This document shows positions 18,292 to 25,640 of a stretch of DNA of 27,355 nt, in pieces. The notes under the pieces were generated by a model. The model searched no databases. It was not told the origin of the DNA and saw only the letters and a program-made list of their open reading frames with translations. The stretch spans positions 1 through 27,355 of the IMG/VR virus record IMGVR_UViG_3300032240_000322. One strand, written 5' to 3'. The DNA is from a virus. Position numbers and translations under genes: made by a program. Every line of letters begins with the position of its first letter. Position 1 is the first letter of the stretch.

Positions 18292-19743
18292 TTAAGCAAC
18301 AAAGTTGCCTGAATTGGTTGCTACTTTTCTGACGGTATACCAGCTACCAGCCTGTGGGGTTGCAGTGCCCGCGCTTTGTGTAAGGTTAAACCGTAGGTTG
18401 GCGGCGGCGTTGGTAGTAACAAAAACCCTAAACTTTGCAACGTGATATACAGCAGTGGTCAATGAGGCAGTTGCACCAAATGCCATGTTTGCTACCGCGT
18501 TTGCGGTTACTTCAGCGACAACCATTGCGCCCGTGATAATGCTAGTTGTGAAACCCGTAACCGGCGTATATTCCAAAGTTGCATGGGCTACCGTAGGCGC
18601 AGAAGAAAACAAAGCAGCCCAAGTTGCCGTACCTGCCGTGGTTTTTAAGAAGTAGCAGTAGGCTTCAATAGAGTAGGTTGTAGTAGCGGCAAGTTGAATT
18701 GCGCTGTTGGCCCCGAAGAAGTTACCAAGCGCCGCACCAAACGCAGAACCGTTAGAAGACAGAACAAACTGCTGCGTAGAGGGGATAATGCCGCGCAGTT
18801 CCGTGGTACCAGTTGTGGGCGTGACGTAATAGTTCGTGCCGTCATACTCAATGGTGCCAGCGACTGGGCTTGTAAGGTTAGTGCCAGAGGTCATTGCTAC
18901 CGGTGCCAGAGACGCAGTACCAGCCGACAGGGTAATGTTTGACATTGTTGGGGACGTACCAAATACCAACAATCCACTACCTGTTTCATCGGTCATTGCC
19001 GACGCAAAGTTGGCGCTTGATGGGGTGGCTAAAAATGTTGCTACGTTTGTACCAAGCCCCGACACGCCGGTAGATATTGGCAGACCAGTACAAGAAGTTA
19101 GCGTTCCAGACGACGGTGTGCCTAATGCCCCACCATTAACTACAAAAGCCCCGGCAGAACCAGTATTGACCCCCAGTGCCGTAACAACGCCGGTGCCGGT
19201 TGTCGTAGATGTGATAGCCGTTGCAGAGCCACCACCAATTAGCAAAGCACTTGCGGCCAAAGTGCCAGATTGGGTTACTGTACCCCCAGTCGTATTGACG
19301 TTGTTACCAAGCGCTGTTGCAACCCCGGTACCAAGACCAGACACGCCGGTAGATATTGGCAGGCCAGTACAGTTAGTTAAAGTTGTTGTGCTTGCGGGAG
19401 TACCAAGGGCGACAGAATTACCACTTGCGTCTAGATAAATAGCTTTACCGGCCGGATATACAACAAACACATCTTTTGTACCAGCGCTAAACGTAACTAA
19501 AGAGCCTGAGTTAGAAGATGCAAGCACCGTATCGCGTGATAGCGTAGTACCAGAAGACGTATAAGTTCCAATACCTACTTCCCATTCAGTAGTGCCCGGG
19601 TTAGATATTGTGTAGTACGTAGTATTACCGTTACCGATAGCAGAAAAAGACTGGTAGCCGGTAGACGCACCGGCAAGAGTTACGGTACCTGTACCGGTTG
19701 TGGTAGTTGTTTCTTTAACTCTGTCTTTAACTACGAGTGCCAT
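18292..19743 (-). CDS. Second tail-fibre/appendage protein
   Basis: This 483-residue protein starts at ATG 19743 behind TTAAGGAACAATT. The N-terminus (MALVVKDRVKETTTTTGTGT, then GASTGYQSFSAIGNGN and TTYYTISNPG) is a conserved attachment-type domain of phage appendages. The middle carries repeats such as LGTPSSGTLTSCTGLPISTG, which recur in the neighbouring fibre. The C-terminal ~165 residues (from FVLSSNGSAFGAALGNFFG) form a beta-rich tip. A plausible role is a short fibre, or the proximal part to which the 1001-residue fibre binds. A weak promoter-like sequence lies just upstream. Confidence 0.78.
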   Translation of the reverse strand: MALVVKDRVKETTTTTGTGTVTLAGASTGYQSFSAIGNGNTTYYTISNPGTTEWEVGIGTYTSSGTTLSRDTVLASSNSGSLVTFSAGTKDVFVVYPAGKAIYLDASGNSVALGTPASTTTLTNCTGLPISTGVSGLGTGVATALGNNVNTTGGTVTQSGTLAASALLIGGGSATAITSTTTGTGVVTALGVNTGSAGAFVVNGGALGTPSSGTLTSCTGLPISTGVSGLGTNVATFLATPSSANFASAMTDETGSGLLVFGTSPTMSNITLSAGTASLAPVAMTSGTNLTSPVAGTIEYDGTNYYVTPTTGTTELRGIIPSTQQFVLSSNGSAFGAALGNFFGANSAIQLAATTTYSIEAYCYFLKTTAGTATWAALFSSAPTVAHATLEYTPVTGFTTSIITGAMVVAEVTANAVANMAFGATASLTTAVYHVAKFRVFVTTNAAANLRFNLTQSAGTATPQAGSWYTVRKVATNSGNFVA

Positions 19744-19752
19744 AATTGTTCC

Positions 19753-20988
19753 TTAAGCATTTGTTGGGATTATATTCCATACTTGCGTTTGTGACGAGTC
19801 TATGTTTTGCCAAGCTGGCGCCGGAGTAGCTTGTGTGTAACCTGTACTAGAGAATGAATCACCAGAAAAAGCTAGGCCAGAAAAGGTTGCGGCGTTAGAA
19901 TAAACATAATTGGCGTCGTTTATTAATGTCCACGTAACTGTTTGTGACGAATTTATGGTGGACCATGTAGCACTACTACTAGAACTATTGATTAGCTGCC
20001 ACGTGACAGTTTGGCTGTCGTCAATAAGCTCCCAAAGAAACCTACTTAATACAGCATCAAACGCCCTGCTAGACTCATATATAACGGAGCTAAACACCGC
20101 CGCTGCTACAACACTATCTATAGCACTACTGGATTCTAAAATTGACCCGGGAAGAATCCGCAAAGACGAAATAGTGTCTGCGCCCGAAGCAGCTTCAGCC
20201 ACTGAGCGTGAAGATTCTATAATAGAAGAAGTTGCATCAACACCTGAGGCTGTTTCATACGCGGCACTGTTATACGCAAAAAGTGCAGATGTAGCGTCAA
20301 CGCCAGAAGCCGTTTCGGTGGATGTAGAATTAACTACAAACGAACTAGAAGTCGCGTCAACGCCTGAAGCTGTTTCGGTAATAGACCCCGGAAGAATTCT
20401 TAGGGATGAGGTCGCGTCAACGCCTGAAGCTGTTTCGGTAACTGTGCTTGGTAATGTTTTGGTGGACGAGGTGGCATCAACACCTGAAGCTGTTTCAGCA
20501 GCCGTAGAATTAACTACGAATGAACTTGAAGTTGTATCAACACCAGAAGCTGTTTCTGCAGATGTAGAATTAACTACAAATGAACTAGAAGTTGCGTCAA
20601 CACCCGAAGCTGTTTCTGCAATAGACCCCGGCAAAAGGCGTAAAGATGATGTTGCATCTACACCGGATGATGCTTCAGCAATAGAGCTTGATATAGTATT
20701 TGTTGCAGATGTTACATCTATACCTGAAGCTGTTTCGGCGGATGTAGATTTAACTACAAATGAACTTGAAGTTGCATCAACACCAGAAGCTGTTTCTGCA
20801 GATGTAGAATTAACTACAAATGAACTAGAAGTTGCATCAACACCTGAAGCTGTTTCGGCAGATGTGGAAACAAAGCTTGTTAGCGCAGAAACGCTATCAA
20901 CGCCAGAAGCAGCTTCTAATATAGTTCGTACGTATACAATACCTACGGACGAAAACGGTGTTTCTGAAAAGGAGTAGCCGCTAAACAT
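19753..20988 (-). CDS. Repeat protein: fifteen 20-residue units, Ser/Thr/Ala-rich
   Basis: This 411-residue protein starts at ATG 20988 with GGAG 9 bases upstream. Residues 2-16 (FSGYSFSETPFSSVG) open it and reappear as FSGLAFSGDSFSSTG at 369-383. Residues 25-324 are fifteen exact 20-residue units beginning ETASGVDATSS or variants. Every fourth unit is of one subtype (SLRILPGSI at units 5, 9 and 13), so there is an 80-residue super-repeat. Residues 319-358 and 393-404 then show a second repeat, Trp-x-x-Ile then Ser-Gln-Thr, every ~11-12 residues. I recognise no family. Its place beside the fibre genes and its composition suggest a rod-like or beta-solenoid appendage. No antisense gene is needed to explain the region. 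Confidence 0.75.
   Translation of the reverse strand: MFSGYSFSETPFSSVGIVYVRTILEAASGVDSVSALTSFVSTSAETASGVDATSSSFVVNSTSAETASGVDATSSSFVVKSTSAETASGIDVTSATNTISSSIAEASSGVDATSSLRLLPGSIAETASGVDATSSSFVVNSTSAETASGVDTTSSSFVVNSTAAETASGVDATSSTKTLPSTVTETASGVDATSSLRILPGSITETASGVDATSSSFVVNSTSTETASGVDATSALFAYNSAAYETASGVDATSSIIESSRSVAEAASGADTISSLRILPGSILESSSAIDSVVAAAVFSSVIYESSRAFDAVLSRFLWELIDDSQTVTWQLINSSSSSATWSTINSSQTVTWTLINDANYVYSNAATFSGLAFSGDSFSSTGYTQATPAPAWQNIDSSQTQVWNIIPTNA
19769..19797 (-). promoter_or_regulatory. Weak sigma70-like promoter candidate before the second fibre gene
   Basis: Read on the minus strand this is TCGTCA, 17 bases, TATAAT. The -10 is perfect, but the -35 matches TTGACA at only four of six positions. 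It lies in the end of the repeat-protein gene, about 26 bases before the fibre ATG at 19743. Similar four-of-six matches occur by chance inside genes, so this is a low-confidence call. Confidence 0.25.
20017..20916 (-). repeat. Fifteen tandem 60-bp repeats, 240-bp super-period
   Basis: The coding units ETASGVDATSS plus nine variable residues repeat every 60 bases. The subtype starting atagacccc/attgaccc on the plus strand recurs at 20141, 20381 and 20621, exactly 240 bases apart, so four-unit blocks were duplicated. Most differences between copies are in third codon positions. Confidence 0.9.
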
Positions 20989-21007
20989 TTAACGACTCTC
21001 CCGTCTT

Positions 21008-21187
21008 TTATTCAACAGTCAGTTGGTCTTCCGCAAACCAGCGAGATTGTTCTGCGCCTTCAAGGTCAGTCCAAGTGATTTGGTAGAAGAAATTACCGTC
21101 TTCGTCCATACGCAAGGCTTCAACCGGGCCGCTAGGAATAACGGCCTTAACAGTAACAACTTCGCCCTTTTTAAATTTAGTAGCCAT
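21008..21187 (-). CDS. Small SH3-like hypothetical protein (59 aa)
   Basis: A short reading frame from ATG 21187 to TAA at 21008-21010 encodes 59 residues, opening MATKFKKGEVVTVKAVIP and ending WFAEDQLTVE. TAAGGAGTAACAA directly precedes the ATG, an excellent ribosome site that overlaps the stop of the gene before it. The pattern of a Gly-Glu-Val-Val start, a central strand (NFFYQITWTDLEG) and a final RWFAEDQL is like small SH3-fold proteins such as the YodC/DUF2158 type, but this similarity is only approximate. It fills the gap between two structural genes. Its function is unknown. Confidence 0.72.
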   Translation of the reverse strand: MATKFKKGEVVTVKAVIPSGPVEALRMDEDGNFFYQITWTDLEGAEQSRWFAEDQLTVE

Positions 21188-21200
21188 TTGTTACTCCTTA
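21187..21200 (-). promoter_or_regulatory. Stop codon fused to Shine-Dalgarno (TAAGGAG)
   Basis: The minus strand reads TAAGGAGTAACAAATG: the TAA ends the 193-residue gene and AAGGAG serves the 59-residue gene. The site decides that the 59-residue frame is real. The same TAAGGA/TAAGGG arrangement recurs at 18282-18294, 19743-19755, 21779-21791, 23329-23339, 25377-25391 and 26428-26441. Confidence 0.8.
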
Positions 21201-21779
21201 GGTGGCGGTTAAGCTAAATTGATATGTAACGTTCAGCGTGTCACCACTAACTACCGCGCGGTCGCCCGGAGATTGGAAGTCAGATGCTGAAAACAACGTG
21301 CCGGTGGAACCGCCTTTGGTGCTGTTGTTAACAAGGAATGCTCCACCAATAGTAGTTGTACCGTTGATGTTAAACACGGCCACAGAAGCGCTGTTGCTGA
21401 TAACAGACGGGTTTGCAGTAGTTGCGGTACCAAACACCGCTTGAGGGCGGGTGGCGTTGCTATACGTGGTGTTCTCGGTCCAACCAGCATGGGACGCCAT
21501 CGTGTCACTAGCAGCCGGGTTATTAGTGGCTGCAGCACCGTATAAGCCAACATACCAAAGTGCAGTATATGCAGAACCCTTGAAGTACTGAGTGTTCATG
21601 TCTTGAAGGCCGACGTTAACAACAAGATTGTCATTGTCTTCACGCCACTTCAGATTACCGTCTTTGTCAAAACACTCGACAATAAAACGACCCTTGGCTG
21701 ACATATTTTCACCGGCCACTTTGTTCATTTGAATACCAGCATTGACAATATCTACGCTGGCAGCATTTTCGTTTTGCAT
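21198..21779 (-). CDS. Phage structural protein (tail/appendage associated)
   Basis: This 193-residue beta-rich protein starts at ATG 21779 behind TTAAGGAGTAGTT. The block GRFIVECFDKDGNLKWRED followed by NLVVNVGLQDMNTQYFKG is shared by many environmental phage structural proteins. The rest is Thr/Ser/Asn/Ala-rich with alternating strands, ending GDTLNVTYQFSLTAT. No catalytic motif is visible. It is flanked by another small beta protein and the SH3-like gene, and lies upstream of the fibre genes, so a fibre-connector or decoration role is likely. Confidence 0.68.
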   Translation of the reverse strand: MQNENAASVDIVNAGIQMNKVAGENMSAKGRFIVECFDKDGNLKWREDNDNLVVNVGLQDMNTQYFKGSAYTALWYVGLYGAAATNNPAASDTMASHAGWTENTTYSNATRPQAVFGTATTANPSVISNSASVAVFNINGTTTIGGAFLVNNSTKGGSTGTLFSASDFQSPGDRAVVSGDTLNVTYQFSLTAT

Positions 21780-21788
21780 AACTACTCC

Positions 21789-22205
21789 TTAAGAGATACG
21801 AATGATTGCCGACGTATTTGTAGCGGCTGGGAACTGCACAGTAAATGTGGTTTTTGAAGTTTTATTTGAGCCAAAATCAAGCACAAACAAAGCTGCGCCA
21901 CCCACTTTGTACACCAATGCACCACGCGCAGTAATAGCGCCGGTCCATACAGGGTTCGTAAAAGATAGATATGAAATCCCATCAAGAATTCCTACAGATG
22001 GGGTGATGGCCTGACCACCTGCGGTATACCCAGTTGCAACAACTTCATTGCTTGAAGTATAAGCTGCAGTAGCATCATTAAGTGTGGCGTTTTCGGTGTA
22101 CAAAGCAATTTTGTATACATCAGCAGTGGGCGGAGCCAAGTCGAAGCTACCGGCTAACAACCCAGATTTAAACGAATCGCAAGTATAATTTCCGCTAAAA
22201 GCCAT
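21789..22205 (-). CDS. Small beta-rich phage structural protein
   Basis: This 138-residue protein starts at ATG 22205, where TAATG couples it to the stop of the adaptor gene. The pattern MAFSGNYTCDSFKSGLL, then VYKIALYTENATLND, then VVATGYTAGGQ and FVLDFGSNKTS is a widespread phage family with no settled name. It has no helices of length and no enzyme motif. Probably it is a minor tail or neck component; its place between the SU10-like adaptor and appendage genes supports that. Confidence 0.68.
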   Translation of the reverse strand: MAFSGNYTCDSFKSGLLAGSFDLAPPTADVYKIALYTENATLNDATAAYTSSNEVVATGYTAGGQAITPSVGILDGISYLSFTNPVWTGAITARGALVYKVGGAALFVLDFGSNKTSKTTFTVQFPAATNTSAIIRIS

Positions 22206-22888
22206 TACACCACCTTCTGCTTATATTGGCCATCACGGTAAGCATCACCACGGTCCATACCATCACCCAGACGTTTAGCCATAGCAAGGGCTTCATCATA
22301 CCGTTTTTGGTATTGAGCCAGCACGTCCTGTTCACCCTTCATGTAGGTGTACGCTTCCAACAAAGAGCCATAAAGAAGTACGGCGTCAAAGTTATCACCA
22401 AGCCACGTCGTGCCTGCAGTAACAATCGAATCTGGGTAGTAATAGTAATGAAGCTCAACGGTATATTGCGTATCTGGTGTGGGGCCAAGAATAAACGAAG
22501 TTTCAGTAGTAATTGTGGGGGTTGCCGCGTTTGTTGTAGTTGGCCCAAACAAAGAATAGTATTGTGGTAAACCGGTATCAGTTGGAATCGGATAGGCTTC
22601 ACGAATAAAGTTCACATCTTTATTCAATAGATACGAATAAGCTCCGGTGCCGTCAACAACTGCAATTGAATACACTGCGAGAAAATCCGTTGGTGCTGAA
22701 AGATACTTGTTATTAATTTGGGTGATACCTGTTACGTTCTTTCGAAGCGCCGGAAATTGAATTGTGTTGTAAACACGTAGCTCAGCTTGCTCAATAAACG
22801 TATTTACTTCAGGTGAACCCGTAGAGTCATTACCGAATTGGTTTTCGGTATACGCGTTAATCTGAGAAACAAGCTGCGTATAGTTCAT
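22205..22888 (-). CDS. Phage adaptor protein, SU10-like
   Basis: This 227-residue protein starts at ATG 22888, three bases after the preceding stop; no clear Shine-Dalgarno is present, so translation may be coupled. It opens with a helix (YTQLVSQINAYTENQF), then an acidic helix VNTFIEQAELRVYNTIQFPA, then strands with YLSAPTDFLAVYSIAVVDG. It ends in a long helix (LLEAYTYMKGEQDVLAQYQK). This is the layout of the ring-forming head-tail adaptor annotated as phage adaptor protein in SU10-like podoviruses. It would attach to the portal and carry the tail hub. Confidence 0.78.
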   Translation of the reverse strand: MNYTQLVSQINAYTENQFGNDSTGSPEVNTFIEQAELRVYNTIQFPALRKNVTGITQINNKYLSAPTDFLAVYSIAVVDGTGAYSYLLNKDVNFIREAYPIPTDTGLPQYYSLFGPTTTNAATPTITTETSFILGPTPDTQYTVELHYYYYPDSIVTAGTTWLGDNFDAVLLYGSLLEAYTYMKGEQDVLAQYQKRYDEALAMAKRLGDGMDRGDAYRDGQYKQKVV

Positions 22889-22890
22889 AT

Positions 22891-23127
22891 TTACGCCATC
22901 GGGCCACGGGCCTTGGTGCCCTTAGTAGCAGCGCCGCAACCACGGATTTCAATGCCATCGTCCTTGGCCTTGGGGTCATATCCATTGCGGTTAATGCTGC
23001 CAACCGACATGTTTATTTCTTTAGCCTTAGTATCTTGAGCCTTATAGCCGTTATCAATCTCGACTGCACCGCCGGTCATGGTGTGCGGCTTTGCATATGC
23101 TTCTGCGGGTTTGTTATTGATAGCCAT
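22891..23127 (-). CDS. Small conserved phage protein with Cys/Gly/basic C-terminus
   Basis: This 78-residue protein starts at ATG 23127 and lies one base after the preceding stop. It is polar and looks disordered. It ends RGCGAATKGTKARGPMA, a tail resembling the DGCAQRGKTKGK motif in the Ala/Pro-rich protein at 26081-26428. There is no known domain that I can name. It is likely a small virion or packaging-associated protein, because it lies within the structural operon. Confidence 0.65.
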   Translation of the reverse strand: MAINNKPAEAYAKPHTMTGGAVEIDNGYKAQDTKAKEINMSVGSINRNGYDPKAKDDGIEIRGCGAATKGTKARGPMA

Positions 23128-23128
23128 A

Positions 23129-23329
23129 TTAGCGCCCCCGGCCCGACGAGCGTTGGTTCAAAACACGTGCCATATTGCGACCATGCTTTTTCATGTCAGA
23201 TGATGTAACGCCGCCCTTCTTGAGCTTTAGCGCAGTGCCCTTACCGCCTTTGTGTTCTTGCGCATCATGCTGCTTAAAAGCCTTCTTGATAAGGGCCTTG
23301 TCTTGCTTCAGGTCATCTTTTTCCATCAT
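23129..23329 (-). CDS. Small basic phage protein (LKKGG motif)
   Basis: This 66-residue, strongly basic protein starts at ATG 23329 behind TTAAGGAGTAT; a second in-frame ATG follows immediately, but the site favours the first. The sequence is a Lys-rich helix (DDLKQDKALIKKAFKQHDAQ) then LKLKKGGVTSSDMKKHGRNM and an Arg-rich end. The KKGG piece is shared with other small proteins in the window. DNA or nucleocapsid binding is plausible from charge alone. I recognise it as a type common in environmental phages but cannot name a family. Confidence 0.65.
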   Translation of the reverse strand: MMEKDDLKQDKALIKKAFKQHDAQEHKGGKGTALKLKKGGVTSSDMKKHGRNMARVLNQRSSGRGR

Positions 23330-23336
23330 ATACTCC

Positions 23337-23711
23337 TTAAGTAGTTACTACTGTTACGGTACCCAGTGTAATTTGAAGCGCTAAGTTGTTAGGAGTTAAA
23401 AAGTCATCATTTGCTCTTGAACCACCAACGGGCGCCCAGCCCCACTGAATCTGTCTGCTGCCAAGGTATCCGTCAACATCATTGTAGTAGCTAGTATCGG
23501 GCCTCGGATTTCGTACTGCTTGCGGGTCGTTGACCGGGTATAAACCTAAAGATAGCTGCGGTTGGTCAGGTTCCCAGCAAGTAGGGCACACCAGAATATT
23601 AATGTTTTTGGTCTTAATAACCAAGCGTTTTAGCTGTTTAAGCTTGTATCGAAACCCACATCGGTCACACTCCGCAATTGAAAACTTGCCGGATGAAAAC
23701 TTAGAGGACAT
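23337..23711 (-). CDS. Zinc-ribbon phage structural protein
   Basis: This 124-residue protein starts at ATG 23711 (TAATG junction with the preceding stop). Cys15-x2-Cys18 (CDRCGF) and Cys42-x2-Cys45 (CPTCWEP) form a four-cysteine zinc ribbon. A Pro-rich stretch with DPQAVRNPRPDTSYYND and a beta tail (ALQITLGTVTVVTT) follow. The same layout occurs in small phage proteins encoded near tail adaptor genes. Here it sits between two adaptor-like genes, so it may be a structural clip at the neck rather than a regulator. Confidence 0.72.
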   Translation of the reverse strand: MSSKFSSGKFSIAECDRCGFRYKLKQLKRLVIKTKNINILVCPTCWEPDQPQLSLGLYPVNDPQAVRNPRPDTSYYNDVDGYLGSRQIQWGWAPVGGSRANDDFLTPNNLALQITLGTVTVVTT

Positions 23712-24439
23712 TACCAGCCCCCGCCACCAACATACCCAACACGCGGGGCTAAACGTAGAGAAGCTTTTTCCCGGTCTTCATCAGCAGCTAATTGAAACTG
23801 TTCTTCATAAACGGCTTTGAGCATCTCGATACGCTGTGCGGCTTCCGGAATCTTCATAGCCAAGTAATACGCAAGGCCCGCAACCATGCAGGGCAGGAAA
23901 CGGAACGGGATGTCTTGTGTTGCAGTACCGCCGGTACCGGCGTCTTGGATACGGCGCAAGCGCCAGTAAATGAACGTATAAGTATTATCTACGTTAGCAG
24001 TTGGCCAGACGTTGATTTTGGGGGCGTTAACGCCCGTAGTTGGATATGTAGCACCGGATTGGCGGTTTATCCAAACCTGAATCGGTCGGCCTTGGGCATT
24101 CTTGTTCGGGATTGTTGAATAGGTTGACTCGGAGATTCTAGTGATGTTGATGTCGGTTTGGTTTTGTCCAGTGCCGGTCCTAACAACGTGGTCAAGCAAG
24201 TCAATAGTATCAACAGGCAGGTCGTATACAATGGTTCCTTGAGTGAGTGGAATGCTACCCTGTTCAATAGTCCAAAGATTAATTCCGCGATTAGCCCACT
24301 CAATAGTAAGCAAATTAAGACTACGGCGAGCAGTTCGCAAATCATAACCAGTTCTTAACTCCGAACCGCAACGCTCAAAGGCTTCTTCAACAAGCTCATT
24401 GAGGTTTAGATTAAATGTGCTAGTGCCAGATGTAGTCAT
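23711..24439 (-). CDS. Tail tubular / head-tail adaptor-like protein
   Basis: This 242-residue protein starts at ATG 24439, overlapping the preceding stop as TAATG. It opens NLNLNELVEEAFERCGSELR then TGYDLRTARRSLNLLTIEWA and NRGINLWTIEQG, which are the conserved helices of short-tail adaptor proteins (P22 gp4 or T7 gp11 type). Strands follow (PIQVWINRQSG, PKINVWPTANVDNTYTFIYW). It ends in the helical ALAYYLAMK-like segment and EEQFQLAADEDREKASLRL. It would sit under the portal. Which of this and the 227-residue adaptor is the first ring cannot be told from sequence. Confidence 0.78.
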   Translation of the reverse strand: MTTSGTSTFNLNLNELVEEAFERCGSELRTGYDLRTARRSLNLLTIEWANRGINLWTIEQGSIPLTQGTIVYDLPVDTIDLLDHVVRTGTGQNQTDINITRISESTYSTIPNKNAQGRPIQVWINRQSGATYPTTGVNAPKINVWPTANVDNTYTFIYWRLRRIQDAGTGGTATQDIPFRFLPCMVAGLAYYLAMKIPEAAQRIEMLKAVYEEQFQLAADEDREKASLRLAPRVGYVGGGGW

Positions 24440-25377
24440 TATTCATTAATCGCGGGAAACCTGTTCGCGCCCCCGTAGCCGCCTAAACCACCCAACCCAA
24501 GACCCGCCAAACCACTCATATTCGGCATTTGTTGTTGCGGCTGGAACTGCGGCTGCATAGCATATCTATTCATAGCCATCTGTTGCATGTAACCGCCCAT
24601 ACCCTGCGGCAGTTGTTGCGGACCACCTTTACCACCCATGCTCGGCATTTGTTGTTGCGCTTGGAAATCTTGAAACGCTTGCGGCGGAGGCGGAGCGCCG
24701 GGTCCGGTTGATTGCGGCTGAGCGCCTTGAAGCTGTTGGTTTAGCAAAGTTTCTTGGGCACGAAAAGCATCTGCTTGAGGCCCAGAGAACATTGACTTGT
24801 TGAGGTCATCACTTAATGACTTAAATTGACTTTGTAAATTCTGGTCGTTGGGGTTACCACGAATTTGATTTTGCAGCGCTGTAAGTTGATTCATTTGTTG
24901 CTGACCTGCGGGGCTATTCATGTACTGCTGTTGTATAGCTTCTTTTTGGTCCCGCATAGCGTTAATTTGGTTCATCGTGTCCGGGCTGAACTGGGGCGGT
25001 TGCTGCGGACCAAAACCCCCAAACCCACCCTGCGGACCATAACCACCGCCCATACCAGAATCATCAAACCCACCGCGCATACCACCGCTGTACGGGTTGA
25101 AGCCCATACCGCCTCGCGGGCCATAACCACCGCCCATACCAGAATCATCAAACCCGCCGCGCATACCGCCGCCTTTACCACCCATGTTTGGCATCGGACG
25201 TGGGCCATATCCTCCACCCATGCCGCCGCCTTTACCGCCCATGTTGGGGGGACCAAACTGTTGGCGTGAGGGCGTATAGCCTCCACCCATACCGCCGCCT
25301 TTACCGCCCATTCGCGGGGGACCAGAAGGTTGTGAACTTTGTTGTGACGGTTGAAAGTTAGCTCCACCCATACCCAT
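24439..25377 (-). CDS. Gly/Met-rich low-complexity phage protein with coiled-coil centre
   Basis: This 312-residue protein starts at ATG 25377 behind TAAGGAACTAAATC. Residues 20-130 are Gly, Met, Tyr and Arg with MGGKGGGM at 23, 46 and 65 and a repeated MRGGFDDSGMGGGYGP. Residues 135-230 are a Gln-rich helical stretch (NQINAMRDQKEAIQQQYMNS). The C-terminus is again Gln/Met/Gly. The RGG-like and Tyr-Gly repeats resemble disordered, self-associating proteins. I recognise no family and infer only that it is a disordered virion or assembly protein. Repeats at the DNA level (ccgcctttaccgcccat) show recent expansion. Confidence 0.68.
   Translation of the reverse strand: MGMGGANFQPSQQSSQPSGPPRMGGKGGGMGGGYTPSRQQFGPPNMGGKGGGMGGGYGPRPMPNMGGKGGGMRGGFDDSGMGGGYGPRGGMGFNPYSGGMRGGFDDSGMGGGYGPQGGFGGFGPQQPPQFSPDTMNQINAMRDQKEAIQQQYMNSPAGQQQMNQLTALQNQIRGNPNDQNLQSQFKSLSDDLNKSMFSGPQADAFRAQETLLNQQLQGAQPQSTGPGAPPPPQAFQDFQAQQQMPSMGGKGGPQQLPQGMGGYMQQMAMNRYAMQPQFQPQQQMPNMSGLAGLGLGGLGGYGGANRFPAINE
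25050..25320 (-). repeat. Short Gly-rich coding repeats
   Basis: MGGKGGGM and MRGGFDDSGMGGGYGP units recur in the Gly/Met-rich protein; at the DNA level ccgcctttaccgcccat and cataccagaatcatcaaaccc appear two or three times. Confidence 0.75.
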
Positions 25378-25388
25378 GATTTAGTTCC

Positions 25389-25640
25389 TTACTTTTTCCT
25401 GTATGGCCGCACTTTTTTGGCGACGGTTTTTGGTTGTGCTACAAACTGTTTTCCTGCTCTTTTTCCTGCTCTCTTCGCTCTAGTCGTTGCAGCATATTCT
25501 GACGAAGATAACGACTTAATCGCCGCTTCCGGGAGGTATCGCTCTCCGGTTGCTTTCGGTCCTTGCGTTGACGGCTTACCACTTTTAGTTCTCCACTTCT
25601 GCTCCGTCCAAGCCTTGAGGCTTTGCTGGGGCTTCTTCAC
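25389..25640 (-). CDS. DUF5872-like small basic protein
   Basis: This 83-residue protein starts at GTG 25640; the codon overlaps the preceding stop as GTGA. It contains LKAWTEQKWRTKSGKPSTQG, ATGERYLPEAAIKSLSSSEY and ATTRAKRAGKRAGKQF, which is how I remember the DUF5872 family. That family is found in phages and in algal giant viruses. Charge and the run of Lys/Arg suggest nucleic acid contact, with a compact helical fold. It is in a row of small basic genes. Its function is unknown. Confidence 0.78.
   Translation of the reverse strand: MKKPQQSLKAWTEQKWRTKSGKPSTQGPKATGERYLPEAAIKSLSSSEYAATTRAKRAGKRAGKQFVAQPKTVAKKVRPYRKK

Noticed and set aside
18836-19438. 200-residue plus-strand open frame opposite the second fibre gene
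   Set aside because: It is a shadow of a Thr/Gly/Ala-rich coding sequence; it is Pro/Val-rich nonsense and lacks a ribosome site.
20017-20916. CRISPR-like regular spacing
   Set aside because: Units are 60-bp coding repeats in frame with an open gene, with no constant repeat plus variable spacer structure.
19910-20977. 355-residue open frame on the plus strand over the 20-residue repeats
   Set aside because: The repeat period is a multiple of three, so one stop-free antisense unit gives a long stop-free antisense frame. There is no ribosome site, and the minus-strand gene explains the DNA.
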